A stretch of 64,000 nt of DNA from Paenarthrobacter ureafaciens (GCF_004028095.1 NZ_SBHM01000007.1:930001-994000); one strand, 5' to 3'. Positions 25,334 through 35,003 are shown, counted from the stretch's first letter. Numbers and translations are program-made. Notes: generated by a model from the sequence alone, not told the origin.

Positions 25334-26731
25334 ATGGAAGCTGCTGCCGCCGATCGGCACTATGACCTGGTCATCATCGGCACCGGGTCCGGGAACTCCA
25401 TCCCGGGTCCGGAGTTCGAAGACCTGTCGATTGCGATCATCGAAGAAGCTTCATTCGGCGGCACCTGCCTCAATGCCGGCTGCATCCCGTCCAAAATGTA
25501 CGTTCACGTTGCAGACACGGCCCTGGAAATTGCTGAGTCCGGGCGGTTGGGCGTCCTGGCTACGGTCAACTCAGTCGACTGGCCGGGCATCGTAAGCCGT
25601 ATCTTCCAGACCCGCATCGATCCCATCGCCGCCGCTGGTGAGGAATATCGCCGCGGCCCCAGGACGCCAAACATCGACGTCTATGACCAACACGCCGTCT
25701 TCATTGGAGAGCGCACACTGCGCACAGGCCAAGGAACACACGGGAAAACCATCTCCGGTGACCGGATCGTCGTCGCCGCCGGCTCCCGGCCCTCAGTCCC
25801 GGAAGTCATCGCCGCCTCGGGCGTCCGCTACCACACCAGCGAAGACATCATGCGGCTGCCCGCACAGCCCAGGTCCGTGGTGATCATCGGCGGGGGTTCC
25901 ATCGCCATGGAATTCGCCCACGTCTTCGATGCCCTGGGCACCGACGTCACGATCATCGCCCGCTCGACGCTCCTGCGCCACCTCGACCAGGACCTCCACG
26001 ACCGTTTCAACTCCTTGGCCGCAGAACGCTTCGACGTCAGGGCGGGGAGAACCACCGTGGGCGTCGAAGAGACAGACCACGGCGTAAAGGTCCGGCTCGA
26101 CGACGGCTCGACCGCCACCGGGGAGGTACTGCTGGTAGCCACTGGACGGATCCCCAACGGGGACCGGCTGGACCTGTCTTTCGGCGGGATCGAGATGACA
26201 GAAGACGGACGCATCAAGGTGGACGAATACGGCCGCTCGACGTCGGCGCCAGGCGTCTGGGCCCTCGGCGACGTTTCGTCCCCCTACATGCTCAAACACG
26301 TAGCCAACGCCGAAATGCGCTCAGTCCGGCACAACCTGCTGAACCCCGGAAACCTGAGGAAGCTGCCGCACGACCACGTCCCCGCCGCCACGTTCACCCA
26401 TCCCCAGATCGCCACCGTCGGCATGACCGAGGACCAGGCCCGCGAACACGGGCACAACGTGACAACCAAAGTCCAGCACTACGGGGACGTCGCCTACGGG
26501 TGGGCACTGGAAGACACCACCGGGATCTGCAAACTCATCGCGGACCGCAGCACCGGAAAACTCCTCGGCGCGCACTACATGGGCCCGCAGGCTTCCACCT
26601 TGATCCAGCAGATGATCACCGTCCTCAGCTTCGACCTCGACGTGCGCGACTTCGCCTCCAAGCAATACTGGATCCACCCTGCGCTGCCCGAAGTCACCGA
26701 AAACGCCCTGCTCGGCCTCGAGTTCGACTAA
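25334..26731 (+). CDS. mtr: Mycothione reductase
   Basis: This 465-residue flavoprotein disulfide reductase keeps mycothiol reduced with NADPH in the cytosol. The FAD dinucleotide motif VIIGTGSGNSIPGPEFED is the mycothione reductase form, and the redox-active disulfide is GGTCLNAGCIPSK. The NADPH-binding motif is VVIIGGGSIAMEFAHVF, and the C-terminal dimer interface supplies the catalytic His in YWIHPALPEVTENALL. I start at the ATG with GGGAGGAA upstream; an in-frame GTG at 25304 would add ten residues. It is evidence that the host uses mycothiol. Confidence 0.95.
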   Translation: MEAAAADRHYDLVIIGTGSGNSIPGPEFEDLSIAIIEEASFGGTCLNAGCIPSKMYVHVADTALEIAESGRLGVLATVNSVDWPGIVSRIFQTRIDPIAAAGEEYRRGPRTPNIDVYDQHAVFIGERTLRTGQGTHGKTISGDRIVVAAGSRPSVPEVIAASGVRYHTSEDIMRLPAQPRSVVIIGGGSIAMEFAHVFDALGTDVTIIARSTLLRHLDQDLHDRFNSLAAERFDVRAGRTTVGVEETDHGVKVRLDDGSTATGEVLLVATGRIPNGDRLDLSFGGIEMTEDGRIKVDEYGRSTSAPGVWALGDVSSPYMLKHVANAEMRSVRHNLLNPGNLRKLPHDHVPAATFTHPQIATVGMTEDQAREHGHNVTTKVQHYGDVAYGWALEDTTGICKLIADRSTGKLLGAHYMGPQASTLIQQMITVLSFDLDVRDFASKQYWIHPALPEVTENALLGLEFD

Positions 26732-26848
26732 CCGGAATATTTTCGTGCCGGGCAAGCCCGGGACGTAGACTGCGACTATGCAGCTTTCAGGTCTTGCCCC
26801 AGATAATCTTGTCCGCCTGGATGCACCCCTACAGGATGGTGTGAAGCT

Positions 26849-27805
26849 GTGAGCGGGGGTCTGATTGCGCTGCTGGATGACGTCGCTGCACTGGCCCGCT
26901 TGGCCGCCGCCTCTGTAGATGATGTCGCCGCCGGCGCCGCGAAGGCCGGGGCGAAGGCCGCCGGCGTCGTCATTGACGATGCGGCCGTGACACCGCAGTA
27001 CGTGTCCGGGGTGGACCCGTCCCGGGAACTGCCCATGATCCGCAGGATCTTCTGGGGGTCGCTGCGAAACAAACTGCTGATCATCCTGCCGGCCCTGCTG
27101 CTGATCAGCGCCTTCATACCGGGAATCATTCCTGTGATCCTCCTGCTCGGGGGCACCTACCTCTGCTACGAGGGCGCCGAGAAGGTCTGGCACAAGGTGC
27201 GGGGCCATGCCGAAGCCGCCGACGCTCCGGCCCCGGACCGCGGGCCGGAAGCCGAGGCCAAAGTCACCCGTGGCGCCATCACCACCGACTTCATCCTGTC
27301 CTGCGAAATCATGGTCATCGCCCTGAACGAGGTCGCCGTCGAATCCCTCTGGGTTCGCGCCCTTATTTTGGTCGTCGTGGCCATCATCATCACCGTGGCC
27401 GTGTACGGGGCAGTGGCGCTCATCGTCAAAATGGACGACATCGGCCTCCACTTGACCAAGAGAGATGCCCCGGCCACCCAGCGAACCGGGCACCTGCTGG
27501 TCGCCGCAATGCCAAAAGTCCTCACCGTGATCACGGTGGTCGGAACGATCGCCATGCTCTGGGTTGGCGGACATATCTTGCTGCAAGCCAGCTACGACCT
27601 CGGCTGGCACCTGCCCTATGACCTGGTCCATAAACTCGAATCGCCCGTGGCTGAAATCCCCGCGATAGGCCGCGCCCTTGCGTGGCTGATCAACACTCTG
27701 TGTTCGGCGATCCTGGGCATCCTTTGGGGTTCCGGCGTCATGGTCCTGGTGCAGGCCGTCCGGCGTGTACTGCCGTTCGGAAAGAAGAAAAGCACTTCCC
27801 ACTAA
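26849..27805 (+). CDS. DUF808/YedI family inner-membrane protein
   Basis: This 318-residue protein has a GTG start. Its start SGGLIALLDDVAALARLAAA and the early phrase GAAKAGAKAAGVVIDDAAVTPQYV are diagnostic of DUF808, followed by about seven hydrophobic segments. The function of the family is unknown. It stands 117 bp after mycothione reductase on the same strand; a shared transcript is possible but not shown. Confidence 0.9.
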   Translation: MSGGLIALLDDVAALARLAAASVDDVAAGAAKAGAKAAGVVIDDAAVTPQYVSGVDPSRELPMIRRIFWGSLRNKLLIILPALLLISAFIPGIIPVILLLGGTYLCYEGAEKVWHKVRGHAEAADAPAPDRGPEAEAKVTRGAITTDFILSCEIMVIALNEVAVESLWVRALILVVVAIIITVAVYGAVALIVKMDDIGLHLTKRDAPATQRTGHLLVAAMPKVLTVITVVGTIAMLWVGGHILLQASYDLGWHLPYDLVHKLESPVAEIPAIGRALAWLINTLCSAILGILWGSGVMVLVQAVRRVLPFGKKKSTSH

Positions 27806-27829
27806 GGACGGAAGCCGTAAGATCAGGCT

Positions 27830-28219
27830 GTGGCGGCACCTGTGGATGTTCTCGGCCCGATCCTGGAAATGATGACCTGGGTGGGCTTCGTTCCCGGCGT
27901 GCCCCTTCTCATCGCGGCGTGGATCATTGCCAAACGCCGGTGCCAGTGGGACTCGGTGGAAGCGACGACGTTCAGCGCCGGAGGATTCACCGGACTCCGC
28001 TGGAACCGCCCGGATGGGAGCGAACGGCAGGTGCTTCTTGAAGCCGTCCTGCCTGCGGACGGGCGGAACCCTGTCCAGGTTCACTACGACACCTGCCATC
28101 CGGCCCGCTGGTCCCTGACCCCTCCCCGGCCCGACCGGACCGTCCTGCTCCTGGGGCTGGTTCTCACTGCCGTTGGTTTGTTGAGCACGATTGGCGGCTT
28201 TGTGCTGCTGTTCTTCTAG
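27830..28219 (+). CDS. Small membrane protein of unknown function
   Basis: This 129-residue protein has a GTG start, 24 bp after the DUF808 gene. One helix is near the N-terminus (residues 12-32) and one at the C-terminus (105-129), with a soluble middle of about 70 residues rich in strand formers (LRWNRPDGSERQVLLEAVLP). No family recognised. Probably a short transcript partner of the upstream gene. Confidence 0.65.
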   Translation: MAAPVDVLGPILEMMTWVGFVPGVPLLIAAWIIAKRRCQWDSVEATTFSAGGFTGLRWNRPDGSERQVLLEAVLPADGRNPVQVHYDTCHPARWSLTPPRPDRTVLLLGLVLTAVGLLSTIGGFVLLFF

Positions 28220-28293
28220 ATTTCGGAGAGCCTGCCGACGCCCGCTCGCATGTGGGGTGGTCGACCGGTACCGGCGAGTCGCATAATCGGTCC

Positions 28294-28620
28294 ATGGGTG
28301 AGCGGCTGACCGTGGAACTGGAGGATATCGGGAGTACGTCCTGGTGGGCCGGGATCCTGACGGTCCTGACATCGCAGTACGGCAGCAGACTCCTCCGCTT
28401 TGTGGCCCGGTCCAATGGACGCTCCCTTTATACAAGCGACACGTTCACCTCACCGCGCTCCTACCGGGATGGTCCGCCGGAGGAGACATACTCGCCCGGC
28501 ATGCGACAAGCCCTGGACCGGCTCCTCGAAGACCTCGCAAGGGACGGCTGGGAGCAAACAGGCAAAGGAGAGCATCCGTGGTCTCTTGTCTTCGAGCGGG
28601 GCCAAAGGCAGGGCCTGTGA
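28294..28620 (+). CDS. Small hypothetical protein
   Basis: This 108-residue soluble protein begins MGERLTVELEDIGSTSWWAG. It is rich in Trp and Arg near the C-terminus (LARDGWEQTGKGEHPWSLVF), which resembles small domains that end in a short strand pair. No family recognised. The stop overlaps the start of the next gene (GTGA), so they are coupled. Confidence 0.6.
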   Translation: MGERLTVELEDIGSTSWWAGILTVLTSQYGSRLLRFVARSNGRSLYTSDTFTSPRSYRDGPPEETYSPGMRQALDRLLEDLARDGWEQTGKGEHPWSLVFERGQRQGL

Positions 28621-29240
28621 CGAAGGCTGGTGACGCACCCGTGGGCTTCCTCCCGCGGTGGATCATCATGGTGGCGGCAGGGGAAGCACTCGGATTCCTG
28701 ATTCCAGCGAGCATGGGCGCTTGGCTGGGGTTGACCGGAGCCCCGGACACCGTGGTCTACCCGGCCATGATCGCCGCCGGCGCCTGTGAGGGCGCCTTGC
28801 TGGGGTACGGGCAGTGGCTGGGCTTCGGCCGCGGGGTGGTTTCGCGGGTTCCTTGGATCGTGGCCACCTCTGCCGGCGCCGCTGTTGCGTGGTCCCTTGG
28901 CATGCTCCCGGGCATCCAAGGGGGCTTGGACATCTCCTCACCGCCAACTCTCGCTCTGGTCACCGGTGGTGCGATGCTGTTGCTGGTGACAATTCCATCG
29001 CTGCAGTGGCTGGTTCTGCGCCGCGGCGGATCGCAAACCTTGCGCTGGATCCCGGTGAACGCCGGCGCCTGGGCAGCAGGCCTCCTCTGGACAATCGCAC
29101 CATCGCCGATCGTGGATGAGCGTACGCCCGCCCCGGTCATGATCTCCGTGTACGCAGTGGCCGGGCTCCTCATGGCGGTCACCGTCGCAGCACTCACCGG
29201 ACCAACGGCACGACGAATCGCGACAGGCCTGGCGCGGTAG
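28617..29240 (+). CDS. Six-helix membrane protein of unknown function
   Basis: This 207-residue protein has a GTG start that overlaps the preceding stop by four bases. It has about six hydrophobic helices, with a first segment FLPRWIIMVAAGEALGFLIP and later LLLVTIPSLQWLVLRRG. Nothing in its loops suggests a transporter motif. It is probably coupled to the small soluble protein before it. A convergent terminator follows. Confidence 0.65.
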   Translation: MTKAGDAPVGFLPRWIIMVAAGEALGFLIPASMGAWLGLTGAPDTVVYPAMIAAGACEGALLGYGQWLGFGRGVVSRVPWIVATSAGAAVAWSLGMLPGIQGGLDISSPPTLALVTGGAMLLLVTIPSLQWLVLRRGGSQTLRWIPVNAGAWAAGLLWTIAPSPIVDERTPAPVMISVYAVAGLLMAVTVAALTGPTARRIATGLAR

Positions 29241-29276
29241 CGTAGTGCCGCCTATCGAGGGCAATGGACGCGCGGC

Positions 29277-29310
29277 GCCGACCTCGCTTAAACGCCGACC
29301 TCGCTTAAAC
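29277..29310. repeat. 17-bp tandem duplication
   Basis: GCCGACCTCGCTTAAAC is present twice in a row (29277-29293 and 29294-29310) in the space between convergent genes. Confidence 0.85.
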
Positions 29311-29353
29311 AAAGCCGGCTGCACCGTTGCCTATGGCAAGTGTGCAGCCGGTT
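29311..29353. terminator. Bidirectional terminator between convergent genes
   Basis: AAAGCCGGCTGCAC pairs with GTGCAGCCGGTTT, and inside it TTGCC pairs with GGCAA, giving one long hairpin. A-rich sequence on one side and T-rich on the other fit use on both strands. Confidence 0.75.
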
Positions 29354-29370
29354 TGCATTCAAGGTCCTGC

Positions 29371-30966
29371 TTAGTCGAGCAGCAGCGCCGGTTCTTCCAG
29401 GATCGCTGCGACGTCAGCCATGAAGCGGGCCGACAAATCGCCGTCCACAACGCGGTGGTCGAACGAACCGCCCAGAGTGGTGATCCAGCGGGGGATCACC
29501 TCACCGTCCAGTACCCACGGCTTCTGCTTGATGGTTCCGAAAGCAATGATGGCAACCTCGCCCGGGTTGATGATCGGGGTTCCCGTATCAATACCCAGCG
29601 CTCCGATGTTGGTGATGGTCAGGCTTCCGCCCTGCATTTCCGCTGGCTGGGTCTTGCCGGCACGTGCTTTGGTGGCCAGTTCGTTGAGCGCCAAGGCCAG
29701 TTCCTTGAGGGAGAGGTCCTGGGCGTCCTTGATGTTGGGCACCATGAGACCACGCGGGGTCGCTGCAGCGATGCCCAGGTTCATGAAGTGCTTGATCTGG
29801 ATCTCGGCGCCGCCCTTGCCGTCAGCGTCGTCAACCCATGCCGCGTTCACGCTCGGGTTCCGGGCCGCTGCCCAGATGACGGCCTTGGCCAGGATGAGCA
29901 GCGGTGAAACCTTGATGCCCTCGAAGTCGCGGGAGGCCTTGAGCCGCTTCACGAACTCCATGGTCCGGCTGGCGTCGACATCCACAAAAATGCTCACATG
30001 CGGGGCAGAGAACGCTGAGTCCACCATCGCTTTGGCGGTTGCCTTGCGTACGCCCTTGACGGGTACGCGTTCGATTCTCTGCTCCTGCGGCTTCTTCGAG
30101 GCGCCCCAGAACGAATCGGCACCATCCAGCTCGGCATCGCGCTGTGCCTGGTAGCTGACCAAATCCTCCCTGGTCACTTCCCCGCGCTGGCCGGTGGCCA
30201 CGACGTCGGCAAGGTCGATCCCCAGATCACGGGCGAATTTACGGACCGGCGGCTTCGCCAAGACCCTGTTCACCAGCCCCGTGATGGTTCCGCCGATCAC
30301 GGCACCGCGCGAGGCCGCCGTTGGGGTTGTTCCCTGGACCGGAGACGCTTGCTGGGAGGCCGGAGCAGCGGAAGGCACGACGGCGGGGGCCGGGTGCGGC
30401 CGCTGCGGCACCGACGGTACGGCTGCTTGGGCGGCGAGGGCAGCCTGGTGGTCCTGGACGGTTCCTTCCGGGCTCTCCGCGACGGGAACAGCCGCCGTTA
30501 CCGAACGCTTGCGGGGACGGCGCTTGACGGCGTCCGCCTTCGGTCCGGAGCCAACCAAGGGGCCGCCGGCCGGTGCATCACCGCTGTCCGCCGGAAGCTT
30601 CCCGTACATGGGTCCGGCGTCCTGTACCGCGGACTGACCTGCGGATGGCTGGCTCTGGTTTGTTGAAGAGGCCGTTTCCCCACCCGCAGCAGGGGCTTGG
30701 GGCTGGGGAACTGCTTCGCCGGATTGGCCCTCGGAGACGGCCACGATGGGGGTCCCAACCTCCACGGTGATCCCTTCTTCCACCAAGAGCTCGGTGACCG
30801 TGCCGGCGTATGGAGAAGGCAGCTCAACGAGGGACTTGGCCGTCTCGATCTCGCAAAGGACATCGTTGATTGCCACAGTGTCGCCCGGCTTAACCTTCCA
30901 CGCCACGACCTCGGCCTCGGTGAGGCCCTCGCCAACGTCCGGCAGGTTGAATTTCTTTACAGTCAC
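29371..30966 (-). CDS. bkdC: Dihydrolipoamide acyltransferase (E2) of 2-oxoacid dehydrogenase complex
   Basis: This 531-residue protein has one lipoyl domain (residues 1-78, lipoyl Lys44 in [14 protein letters not shown]), a long Ala/Pro-rich linker, and the E1/E3-binding domain near 237-275 ([20 protein letters not shown]). The catalytic acetyltransferase domain ends with DHRVVDG (active His504). It transfers the acyl group from lipoate to CoA in the branched-chain (or pyruvate) dehydrogenase complex. A single lipoyl domain and this lipoyl motif resemble BkdC of mycobacteria. It is third in the operon with E1-beta and E1-alpha. The E3 component is not in this window. Confidence 0.93.
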   Translation of the reverse strand: MTVKKFNLPDVGEGLTEAEVVAWKVKPGDTVAINDVLCEIETAKSLVELPSPYAGTVTELLVEEGITVEVGTPIVAVSEGQSGEAVPQPQAPAAGGETASSTNQSQPSAGQSAVQDAGPMYGKLPADSGDAPAGGPLVGSGPKADAVKRRPRKRSVTAAVPVAESPEGTVQDHQAALAAQAAVPSVPQRPHPAPAVVPSAAPASQQASPVQGTTPTAASRGAVIGGTITGLVNRVLAKPPVRKFARDLGIDLADVVATGQRGEVTREDLVSYQAQRDAELDGADSFWGASKKPQEQRIERVPVKGVRKATAKAMVDSAFSAPHVSIFVDVDASRTMEFVKRLKASRDFEGIKVSPLLILAKAVIWAAARNPSVNAAWVDDADGKGGAEIQIKHFMNLGIAAATPRGLMVPNIKDAQDLSLKELALALNELATKARAGKTQPAEMQGGSLTITNIGALGIDTGTPIINPGEVAIIAFGTIKQKPWVLDGEVIPRWITTLGGSFDHRVVDGDLSARFMADVAAILEEPALLLD

Positions 30967-31017
30967 AGTGGTCCTCGGTTTCCGTGCGCCCTCAGGAGGG
31001 GCTGGATCAGTGCAGGG

Positions 31018-31998
31018 TTAGTAGGCCAGGGAGCGGTCGAGCGCTTCGAGGATCTTGTCGATGTCCGGCAAGTAGTCCTCCTCAACCTTCGCCACCGGGT
31101 AGGGCATGTGGAATCCGCCCACGCGAATCACCGGGGCCTCCAGGTGCAGGAACGCCCGCTCGCTGATGCGGGCAGCGATCTCCCCGCCAATGCCGCCGAA
31201 CGTCGGGGCTTCATGGGCCACGATGAGCCGGCCGGTCTTCTTGACGGAAGCCTCCACCGTGTCAAAGTCCACCGGGGAAATCGAACGCAGGTCCACTACC
31301 TCGATGCTTCGGCCATCCTCGGCTGCGGCGTTGGCGGCAGCCAGGGCAACGGGAACCAAGGGCCCGTACGCAACAATCGTGGCGTCCGTTCCCTCCCGGA
31401 CTACGTGCGCCTTGAAGGGATCCTCCGACAGTCCGGCATCCTCCACATCAACGTCACCCTTGAGCCAGTAGCGGCGCTTCGGCTCGAAGAAAATCACCGG
31501 GTCCTGGCATTGGATCGCCTTCTGGATCATCCAGTAGGCGTCGTGCGGGTTGGACGGGGTAATGATGCGCAGGCCTGCAGTGTGCGCAAACAACGCTTCC
31601 GGAGACTCGGAGTGGTGCTCAATCGACCCGATTCCTCCGCCGTACGGGATCCGGATAACCACGGGCACCCTCAGCTTTCCCAAGCTGCGGGAATGGATCT
31701 TGGCCAACTGCGTGGTGATCTGGTTGAAGGCCGGGAAGACAAAGCCATCGAACTGGATCTCACACACTGGTGAGTAGCCGCGGAGTGCAAGTCCAATAGC
31801 TGTGCCCACGATTCCGGACTCGGCAAGCGGGCTGTCCACCACACGGTCCTCGCCGAATTCCTTGATGAGGCCGTCGGTAACCCGGTAGACGCCGCCCAGG
31901 TGTCCGATGTCCTCTCCCATGAGCAAGGACTTCGGATTGCTCTTCAGCGATGCGCGGAGGCCTTCGTTGATGGCCTTGGCGATGGTCATTGTTGCCAT
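31018..31998 (-). CDS. bkdB: 2-oxoacid dehydrogenase E1 component, beta subunit
   Basis: This 326-residue transketolase-like protein has TIAKAINEGLRASLKSNPKS at the start and GEDIGHLGGVYRVT carrying the conserved acidic residue that activates the thiamine pyrophosphate. With the alpha subunit it decarboxylates branched-chain 2-oxoacids (or pyruvate) and acylates lipoate. Its start shares one base with the E1-alpha stop (TAATG). The E1-alpha sequence nearby, together with BkdC, favours branched-chain substrates, but pyruvate is possible. Confidence 0.93.
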   Translation of the reverse strand: MATMTIAKAINEGLRASLKSNPKSLLMGEDIGHLGGVYRVTDGLIKEFGEDRVVDSPLAESGIVGTAIGLALRGYSPVCEIQFDGFVFPAFNQITTQLAKIHSRSLGKLRVPVVIRIPYGGGIGSIEHHSESPEALFAHTAGLRIITPSNPHDAYWMIQKAIQCQDPVIFFEPKRRYWLKGDVDVEDAGLSEDPFKAHVVREGTDATIVAYGPLVPVALAAANAAAEDGRSIEVVDLRSISPVDFDTVEASVKKTGRLIVAHEAPTFGGIGGEIAARISERAFLHLEAPVIRVGGFHMPYPVAKVEEDYLPDIDKILEALDRSLAY

Positions 31999-33182
31999 CA
32001 GTTGGATGCCTCCTCTTCGCTTTCAAACCCTGCCGAATACTCTTCGAACCACGCCAGTTCCTCCGCGATCAGCGGGTGCTGCTCTGCGTAGACGTTGGCG
32101 AAGGCGTCACGGATATCCGGAACCTCGAGGCCGTGGGTGGTGCTGCGGACGTACTTGGCAAGTTCGTCGCCGTCGGCTTTGACCTGTTCGAAGAAGGCGT
32201 CATCCGCGAGCCCTTCCGCGCGGAGGTACTTCTCCAGCCGCTCCAGCGGGTCCTTCTCCCGCCAGGCTGCTTCCTCGGCGGATTCCCGGTATTTGGTGGG
32301 ATCGTCAGCGGTGGTGTGAGCGCCGACCCGATAGGTGTAGGCCTCGATCAGCACGGGGCCCCGGCCCTCTCTTGCATGTTCCAGCGCCCATTCAGTAACA
32401 GCGTGGACCGCAATCACGTCATTGCCGTCAACGCGTATGCCCGGGAAGCCGTATCCCTTGGCCCGGTTGGCGAGGGGAACTTTGGTCTGCACTTCAGTGG
32501 GCACCGAGATGGCCCAGTGGTTGTTTTGGCAGAAGAACACCACCGGGGCGTTATAGGAGGCTGCAAAAACCATGGATTCGTGGACGTCGCCCTCGGAGCT
32601 GGCGCCGTCACCGAAGTAGGCGATGACTGCCGCTTTGGGGTCAGACGAATCGTGCGCTGCCTTCTGGTCCCGCTGGATGCCCATGGCGTAGCCAACGGCA
32701 TGCAGGGTCTGGGCGGCGAGAACCAAGGTGTAGAGATGGAAGTTGTTTTCGCGGGGATCCCAACCTCCATTGGAGACACCGCGGAACTGCCTGAGCAGCT
32801 CGGAGAGATCGACATTCCGGACCAGCGCGACACCGTGTTCGCGGTACGTGGGAAAAATGTAGTCCTGCGGCTGGCTCGCATGGCCCGAGCCGATCTGGGC
32901 AGCTTCCTGGCCCGTGAGCGGAACCCACAAAGCCAATTCACCTTGCCGTTGGAGGGCGGTGGCTTCCTGGTCGAAGCGACGGATCCGTGCCATGTCTGTG
33001 TAGAAGACGCGAAGCTTTTCCGGATCTATCCGCTTGGCGTAGTCCGAGAAGATGGAATCGGTGCCGAGCTGTCCGTCCGGGCCCAACAGCTGGACCATGT
33101 CTACAGCTTCTTCCGGCGCGACTGCCGCCGACGCCGCCGCCAGAGTCTGGTCAGCCCCGGAGGGCAGTTGTGTCGAGCCCAT
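31998..33182 (-). CDS. bkdA: 2-oxoacid dehydrogenase E1 component, alpha subunit
   Basis: This 394-residue protein carries the thiamine pyrophosphate motif GDGASSEGDVHESM ending in an Asn-containing stretch (QNNHWAIS). The substrate and phosphorylation loop region is TYRVGAHTTADDPTKYR. The gene leads the operon; upstream lies a perfect 42-bp palindrome. AAGGAG precedes the ATG. The complex oxidises branched-chain 2-oxoacids after Val/Leu/Ile transamination, which fits the neighbouring aminotransferase gene. Confidence 0.93.
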   Translation of the reverse strand: MGSTQLPSGADQTLAAASAAVAPEEAVDMVQLLGPDGQLGTDSIFSDYAKRIDPEKLRVFYTDMARIRRFDQEATALQRQGELALWVPLTGQEAAQIGSGHASQPQDYIFPTYREHGVALVRNVDLSELLRQFRGVSNGGWDPRENNFHLYTLVLAAQTLHAVGYAMGIQRDQKAAHDSSDPKAAVIAYFGDGASSEGDVHESMVFAASYNAPVVFFCQNNHWAISVPTEVQTKVPLANRAKGYGFPGIRVDGNDVIAVHAVTEWALEHAREGRGPVLIEAYTYRVGAHTTADDPTKYRESAEEAAWREKDPLERLEKYLRAEGLADDAFFEQVKADGDELAKYVRSTTHGLEVPDIRDAFANVYAEQHPLIAEELAWFEEYSAGFESEEEASN

Positions 33183-33233
33183 ACAGTCTCCTTGCTAGCC
33201 CCCGCCGTTCGCAGTGGCAATTCTGTCGCTGGG

Positions 33234-33275
33234 ATATATGCCCATTCAGGAATGCATTCCTGAATGGGCATATAT
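33234..33275. promoter_or_regulatory. Perfect 42-bp palindrome upstream of bkdA
   Basis: The 21-base half ATATATGCCCATTCAGGAAT followed by G meets its exact complement with no spacer. It lies 52 bp before the bkdA start and 59 bp after the HisC/Pat stop. Within it are two overlapping dyads, ATTCAGGAAT and ATTCCTGAAT, 12 bp apart, as if two dimers bind side by side. AT-rich ends could form the promoter -10. It is most likely a regulator site, with a possible second role as cruciform or hairpin terminator for the aminotransferase transcript. Confidence 0.75.
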
Positions 33276-33333
33276 TTTGGCTTTCGGTCCTTACTTTATA
33301 GGCAGTAGGTAGCGGTGGGACATTCGTTAACCG

Positions 33334-34452
33334 CTAGGAACCCTCCGGCGCCTTTGTATAACCTGCACAGAGCTGGAGGAATCTGCTGTTCGCTTCAACC
33401 TCGCCAATGCTTACCCGGACCCCCTCATCTCCGAAGGCGCGCACGGACAACGCCTGTTCCGCAGCCAACGCCGCAAACTCGCCACTGTTCGAACCCAGGT
33501 TCAGCCACACGAAGTTCCCTTGGGCATCCGGAACGAACCATCCGAGCTCCCTGAGCCCGTTGACAACGCGTTCACGTTCATCGACGAGGCTTTGTACCCT
33601 TTCCACAACCTGGTCGAAATTCTCCAAGGATGTGACCGCAGCGCGTTCCGCAATTTGCGAGACAGCAAAGGGAGTCGCCGTGACGCGCAGGTGTTGCGTC
33701 AGCAGCGGACCGGAAACGCTGTACCCGACGCGCAGACCGGCCAAACCGTGAGCCTTGGAGAACGTCCTCAGCACCACCACATTCGGGTATTTTCGGTAAA
33801 GCTTGATGCCGTCGACAGCTTCGGGGTCCCTGACGAACTCCTGATACGCCTCGTCGATGACCACCACGACGTTTGGCGGGACGGACTTGATGAATTGTTC
33901 CGTTTCCTCGGCGGTGAGGATCGGTCCCGTGGGATTGTTCGGCGTGCAGAGCAGAATGACTTTCGTGCGGACAGTAACAGCAGCAGCCATTGTCTCCAGG
34001 TCATGCCGCCCGTCCTTCAACAAAGGGATCTGGACGCTGGCCGCTCCCGCGAGGCCAACACAGATGGGGTAGGCCTCAAAGGAGCGCCACGCGTAGATCA
34101 CTTCATCAGGCTTGCCATCGTCGTTTTGACCGGCGAAGGTGGCGAGGATCTGGTTGAGGGCGCCAAGACTGCCTGCCCCTGTGACGACGTCGTCAGCGGG
34201 TATGTCGAGGAACTTCGCCAGCGCATTGCGCAGCTTGGTGGCCAGCGGATCCGGGTAGCGGTTGATGTCCGACTGGTCCGCGATTGCCTGCAACACTGCA
34301 GGAATTGGGGGCAGCGGGTTTTCATTGGACGACAATTTGTAGCTGGTGAGGCCCTCAATCGCGGCAGGAGGTTTACCCGCCGCGTATTTGGGAAGCCTGC
34401 CCACGACCGGTCGAGGGAGTACGCCCTCCGGTACGTTGTCAGAATTAGTCAT
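33334..34452 (-). CDS. hisC: Histidinol-phosphate/aromatic aminotransferase (HisC/Pat type)
   Basis: This 372-residue fold-type I transaminase has the substrate-entrance SSNENPLPPIPAVLQ, the NNPTG motif (TPNNPTGPIL) and FSKAHGLAGLRVGY with the PLP Lys. Actinobacterial members called Pat act on aromatic amino acids as well as histidinol phosphate; both are possible. It is alone on its strand just before the bkd operon. It could supply 2-oxoacids, but its usual role is His or aromatic amino-acid synthesis. Confidence 0.88.
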   Translation of the reverse strand: MTNSDNVPEGVLPRPVVGRLPKYAAGKPPAAIEGLTSYKLSSNENPLPPIPAVLQAIADQSDINRYPDPLATKLRNALAKFLDIPADDVVTGAGSLGALNQILATFAGQNDDGKPDEVIYAWRSFEAYPICVGLAGAASVQIPLLKDGRHDLETMAAAVTVRTKVILLCTPNNPTGPILTAEETEQFIKSVPPNVVVVIDEAYQEFVRDPEAVDGIKLYRKYPNVVVLRTFSKAHGLAGLRVGYSVSGPLLTQHLRVTATPFAVSQIAERAAVTSLENFDQVVERVQSLVDERERVVNGLRELGWFVPDAQGNFVWLNLGSNSGEFAALAAEQALSVRAFGDEGVRVSIGEVEANSRFLQLCAGYTKAPEGS

Positions 34453-34557
34453 GGCTTCAAGCCTACTTGCAGGTCATCGACGGTGAAGCGCGATAGGCAT
34501 TCGTTATTTATTGCCCGCAGCAGTGTCAACACAACGCGGTATGGAAGCATTAGGTGC

Positions 34558-34986
34558 ATGGGTTCCTTCATTGTTCGAGTCATCATCAACGGACTGGCCC
34601 TGTGGGTTGCCAGTTGGCTTTTGACAGGCCTGGAGATTTCCACGGCAGCAACGGAGAAGGCGGCAGCAAATGCCGGACTTACCAATAGTGCCGACACGGT
34701 GGGAATCGTCCTCGCTTATCTCTTCATAGGACTGATTTTCGGCGTTGTGAATGCCGTGGTCAGGCCGTTGGTCAAGCTCCTGTCCCTCCCGGTGACGATC
34801 CTGACTCTCGGTCTCTTCACGATCGTGATCAACGCGGCGATGCTTTACCTCACCGCATGGCTCAGCAGTTTTACGCCGGTGCATCTGACCATCGATTCCT
34901 TCTTCTGGACAGCTATCCTCGCCTCGATCATCATCAGCGTGGTGAGCTTGGTTGCCGGTTTGATCCCCGGAACCCGCAACCGATAG
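34558..34986 (+). CDS. Phage holin 4 superfamily (PF04020) membrane protein
   Basis: This 142-residue protein has four helices: GSFIVRVIINGLALWVASWL, then FIGLIFGVVNAVVRPLVKLL and SLPVTILTLGLFTIVINAAM, ending with one more helix. These phrases are characteristic of the YvlD/holin-4 group. Most chromosomal members are not phage lysis genes. No phage genes surround it, so it is an ordinary membrane protein of unknown function. The ATG at 34558 fits the family start. Confidence 0.85.
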   Translation: MGSFIVRVIINGLALWVASWLLTGLEISTAATEKAAANAGLTNSADTVGIVLAYLFIGLIFGVVNAVVRPLVKLLSLPVTILTLGLFTIVINAAMLYLTAWLSSFTPVHLTIDSFFWTAILASIIISVVSLVAGLIPGTRNR

Positions 34987-35003
34987 AGCATTTCAGGGAC
35001 GGC

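Noticed and set aside
26321-28435. Long minus-strand frame opposite mycothione reductase and DUF808
   Set aside because: It mirrors two good genes on the other strand and gives His/Gly/Asp-rich sequence without any family.
34558-34986. Prophage holin
   Set aside because: The PF04020 family is mostly chromosomal; there are no phage structural, lysis or integrase genes nearby.
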